Part shown: one piece after another, positions 61,444-64,000 of the stretch
Position numbering within the stretch: the stretch's first letter is position 1
Layout: the number at the start of each line of letters is the position of its first letter
Assembly: GCA_002415135.1 (NCBI GenBank)
Contig: DIBY01000001.1
Location: 279,040-343,039, forward strand
Source of the DNA: Flavobacteriales bacterium UBA5040
GTDB lineage: Bacteria > Bacteroidota > Bacteroidia > Flavobacteriales > Weeksellaceae
DNA: 64,000 bases
Reading direction: 5' to 3'
Position numbers and translations under genes: made by a program
The notes under the pieces: model-generated
What the model saw: the letters and a program-made list of their open reading frames with translations, nothing else
The model's database searches: none
What the model was told of the DNA's origin: nothing

Positions 61444-62814
61444 TTGGAAGAATTTTTTGAAAACGAACTCGTAGAGAAGTTCGAAGCAATGGTCGAGAAT
61501 AATGATGAATTCTACTTCGAAACCGAAGAGTATGAAGAGATCATTATTTATTACCTCGAAATGGGAGATATTTCCTTTGCCGATATGGCGACAAAATATG
61601 GATTAAAAATTCACCCAAACTCCCTTGATTTAAAGATTAAGCAATTCGAAGTTTTCTTGGAATTAGAAAAATATGCTGAGGCCAAAGAACTGATGAATAA
61701 CCTGAAGGAATCCTGTATGGACAATACAGATTTCCTGGTTTGTTGTGCAAAATATTATTCGAATCTTGGAAATCCAAGACGTTCCATTGAGTTTTGTGAA
61801 ACAGCACTAAAACTTGAAGAAGAAGAAAATTTCCTGCATAATTTCATTGCTGACGAGTACGTGAATTTAGAAGATCCCTTTAAAGCATTAAAGCATTATA
61901 AGCTGGCGCTGAATTTTGATCCTCAAGATGAATATTCATTAGAGAATGTCATGTTCTGTTATAATCAATTAAAGCGAAGTGATGAAGCCATTGAATTTTT
62001 GAATGGTTATCTTGATAAATTTGCTTTCTCAGAAACCGCGTGGTACGAATACGGACAGTTTTACTTTAATAAGAAGAAATACGAAGAAGCCATCAAAGGT
62101 TTTGATTATTTGTTGGCAATTAACCCACAATCTGTTGGAGTTTATGCTAATAAAGCAGCATGTTTCGAAGCGATGGGCGAGTGGTTAAAAGCCGTTGCCG
62201 TTTACGAAGAAATGTTGGCTTTAGAGTATACCAAATCATTTACGTTTTATAAAATCGGTTTGTGTTACAAAGAAAATAAGCAGCCTGTTTTAGCTTTAAA
62301 TTCTTTTCAGAAATCACTGCGTGATGATCCGCAATTTTATCTTTCCATGATGGAGCAATCCTATGTCTATGAAGAGATGGGCGGAATGAAAGAGGCGTTG
62401 CATTTCGCAAAAGAAGCAGTTTCACTGAACGAATCGAATCTGGATTATCAAAAAAGACTCGCCTTTTTATTTATCGAAGGTGGGAAATTTGAAGAGAGTT
62501 TGGCTTGCCTAAAAAGGTTGGTTGATTATGAGCCAACACGGTTCTACAATTGGTATGCGTACTCAGAGGTTTTGATGCTGATCGGTGAATTTGAAGAAGC
62601 GGTAAATGTCTTGATTGCAGCGACAAAAATGCACAACAGAGCCGAATTATTTTATCAGCTAAGCAATTGTTATTTACAGTTGAACAATCAGAAAAAAGGG
62701 AGAGAATCATTGGCAACTGCTTTAGAATTAGACCCTCACCTTCTGGAGGATATGCAGCAGAAGTATCCGTTCTTAAAAGATGAAGTTGATAAAGTAAAAG
62801 CAAAAAAGAAGTAA
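61444..62814 (+). CDS. Tetratricopeptide repeat protein (TTG start)
   Basis: This 456-residue cytosolic TPR protein starts with TTG at 61444 (EEFFENELVEKFEAMVEN); no ATG is nearby in frame. It has about ten TPR units, each with the usual W/L/G/Y/A/F/A/P spacing, such as SDEAIEFLNGYLDKF, YEEAIKGFDYLLAINPQ, and YFNKKKYEEAIKGF. The function is unknown; similar proteins occur in Bacteroidota, where they probably act as scaffolds. It ends before a terminator stem at 62832-62858. Confidence 0.82.
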   Translation: MEEFFENELVEKFEAMVENNDEFYFETEEYEEIIIYYLEMGDISFADMATKYGLKIHPNSLDLKIKQFEVFLELEKYAEAKELMNNLKESCMDNTDFLVCCAKYYSNLGNPRRSIEFCETALKLEEEENFLHNFIADEYVNLEDPFKALKHYKLALNFDPQDEYSLENVMFCYNQLKRSDEAIEFLNGYLDKFAFSETAWYEYGQFYFNKKKYEEAIKGFDYLLAINPQSVGVYANKAACFEAMGEWLKAVAVYEEMLALEYTKSFTFYKIGLCYKENKQPVLALNSFQKSLRDDPQFYLSMMEQSYVYEEMGGMKEALHFAKEAVSLNESNLDYQKRLAFLFIEGGKFEESLACLKRLVDYEPTRFYNWYAYSEVLMLIGEFEEAVNVLIAATKMHNRAELFYQLSNCYLQLNNQKKGRESLATALELDPHLLEDMQQKYPFLKDEVDKVKAKKK

Positions 62815-62831
62815 ATATTCTCTATAATATA

Positions 62832-62858
62832 AAACGCGCTGTGAAGTGCGTTTTTTTT
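62832..62858 (+). terminator. Rho-independent terminator of the TPR gene
   Basis: A 9-bp stem (62832-62840 with 62845-62853, one G-T pair) around GTGA is followed by an 8-T run. Confidence 0.75.
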
Positions 62859-62907
62859 GTTTACAATAAGATCTGCAATAGTAAAAGACACCATTAAATT
62901 TACTGTT

Positions 62908-62980
62908 CTTTATTTGGGCAGACATTTCCGCCTGAATTTATACTGAGCCTGCGAAGTACTCCCGCTTTTTTTCATCTCTT
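62908..62980. repeat. Interspersed repeat, family C, copy 2
   Basis: It shares TATTTGGGCAGACATTTCCG with the 48038 copy and again has CCCGCTTTTTTT after it. The middle differs (TATACTGAGCCTGCGAAGTA), and no long core stem or right edge is recognisable. This shorter version lies between convergent genes. Confidence 0.6.
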
Positions 62981-63001
62981 ATTTAAATCGGTCTGATCGA
63001 A

Positions 63002-64000
63002 CTAGCGATAATACATTTCCAGAAAATCAAAGAATTCAGTCATTCTGAAAATATTATTAACGATCAGATAAAAGAATAATACAGAAACCGTAACGTACAA
63101 AATAGAAAGTATTTTCGGAGAGTCTTTATAACCGTAAAATAGCCAGCCTAGAAGCAACGGAACCACGAATATAAAATGGCCGCCATAGATGTAAGAAGTG
63201 TGAAGCCCGAATTTTAGAATGCAGTGAATCACAATATCTACCAAAACCGAAATCATCAGAATCTGTACGAATTTGTTTTTAAAGTTCTTCACAAAACTCC
63301 ACAAAACAAGCATTAAAACTGCTACTACAAATACATACGCAATCCAGGAAGTATAAACATCCATGAAAAGTGCTTTGTACTCGAACCCTTTTTTATTGTG
63401 ATAATCTCTAGTGATGAAGCCGCTGAAAAGCATATTACCACCGAAAAACCACGACGCGATCATATCCCAAACCTGGGTCACCTTCGGATTAGAAAACTTT
63501 TCGTACTGTTCGCCAGATTTATTTAAAAAGTTTAAAAATTTAAAATCCAATCGGTACATGAATAGTAAAAAGAAAACCGAAACAGAGATCAAACCACGCA
63601 AAACTAGATTTCCAAATTCCCGCCAGTTTCTAAAAACACCCTTTTCAAAAAGAAGCGGAATATAAACTTTCACCACATTTGTAACTGTTAAACCACCAAC
63701 GGAAACTGCTGCCAAAGCCAAAGCGGTCGCTGGAATCTTTTCATCTTTTCTTAATTTTAAAGCAGCGTAATAATTAAATAAAACCAAAAACAGTAAAGTG
63801 TACGTATAAGTTTCTGGCGTGAAGGATAATAAAATGGGCGTGCTAAAAAATGAGAAAAAGAAGAGAATTAACAACGAAATCTTTTTCGGTAAAGTGATGA
63901 TATTCTTTAAATATTTGTAGATCTGAACTAAACTTAAACTCACCGCCAAGTTACTACACCAAGCCAAAACAAGTCGAAAGGTTTCATTCATTTTACCATT
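63002..64000 (-). CDS. Polytopic membrane protein, probably 5'-truncated by the window edge
   Basis: At least seven hydrophobic helices cover most of this protein (333 codons in frame to the end of the window). The ATG at 63991 starts inside a helix-like segment, and codons upstream (N, G, K) stay open to base 64000, so the true start is likely beyond the window. Motifs such as FTPETYTYTLLFLVLFNYY and YIYGGHFIFVVPLLLGWLFYGY suggest a large polytopic protein like DUF6080-type or glycosyltransferase-like membrane proteins. No catalytic motif is seen. The identification is weak. Confidence 0.5.
   Translation of the reverse strand, partial: NGKMNETFRLVLAWCSNLAVSLSLVQIYKYLKNIITLPKKISLLILFFFSFFSTPILLSFTPETYTYTLLFLVLFNYYAALKLRKDEKIPATALALAAVSVGGLTVTNVVKVYIPLLFEKGVFRNWREFGNLVLRGLISVSVFFLLFMYRLDFKFLNFLNKSGEQYEKFSNPKVTQVWDMIASWFFGGNMLFSGFITRDYHNKKGFEYKALFMDVYTSWIAYVFVVAVLMLVLWSFVKNFKNKFVQILMISVLVDIVIHCILKFGLHTSYIYGGHFIFVVPLLLGWLFYGYKDSPKILSILYVTVSVLFFYLIVNNIFRMTEFFDFLEMYYR

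Noticed and set aside
1..64000. CRISPR array, prophage, rRNA or tRNA genes
   Set aside because: No regularly spaced repeats, phage-type genes, or clover-leaf or rRNA-like sequences were recognised on reading the window.

Overview
The window is an AT-rich chromosomal segment of a Bacteroidota bacterium, most likely a Flavobacteriia/Weeksellaceae member close to Chryseobacterium or Kaistella. The pointers are a SprE/PorW-type type IX secretion lipoprotein, a GLPGLI protein next to a TonB-dependent receptor-like protein, a MurF-alanine racemase fusion, 2TM-domain proteins, DUF5686 and DUF2520 proteins, and promoters of the TAnnTTTG class with A-rich leaders instead of Shine-Dalgarno sites. Most genes are housekeeping and tightly packed. 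No phage, CRISPR array, rRNA or tRNA gene was found.

Layout. 1-0.75 kb: 3' end of a flavin monooxygenase. 0.85-5.5 kb (minus): six-gene operon of a LytS-type kinase fused to a 2TM domain, two free 2TM proteins, an isoprenylcysteine-methyltransferase-like protein, a LytTR regulator and a frameshifted cardiolipin synthase. 5.7-13.6 kb: membrane protein, Prc protease, DUF5686 outer-membrane protein, SurE, GMP reductase, a secreted unknown. 13.6-16.4 kb (minus): ergothioneine genes egtB-egtD plus a racemase-like protein lacking one catalytic Cys. 16.4-18.9 kb: fabG, rsmI and a decayed REP-associated tyrosine transposase between two hairpin-rich direct repeats. 19-21.4 kb: MurC-like ligase and an acidic unknown. 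21.4-29.9 kb (plus): tdk, murF-alr, patatin, ybeY, mnmG, methyltransferase, with two consensus ParB (parS) sites bracketing mnmG. 29.9-32.2 kb: two very AT-rich intergenic stretches around pgk. 32.2-38.8 kb (plus): rpiB, rnr, unknown, LysE, LD-carboxypeptidase, YraN, SDR, TsaB. 38.8-43.3 kb (minus): sprE and DUF2520-kdsC-maf. 43.4-48 kb (plus): sigma factor with a membrane-anchored and a periplasmic partner, a secreted unknown, lepA. 48-56.5 kb: lipoprotein, M14 peptidase, DoxX-like protein, JmjC-like cupin, TonB-receptor-like protein, DinB, GLPGLI. 56.6-59.4 kb: feoA-feoB with two tandem Cys-tailed mini-proteins. 59.4-64 kb: phosphoglucosamine mutase, RelB/RelE-type module, TPR protein and an unfinished membrane protein.

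The parS pair places the window in the origin-proximal part of the chromosome. The most unusual items are the parS pair, the transposase flanked by hairpin-rich repeats, two further interspersed repeat families with hairpin cores, the 2TM two-component operon with its broken cardiolipin synthase, and the egtB-egtD-racemase operon. No wholly new system can be proven from sequence alone. The two operons are the best candidates for undescribed functional links.
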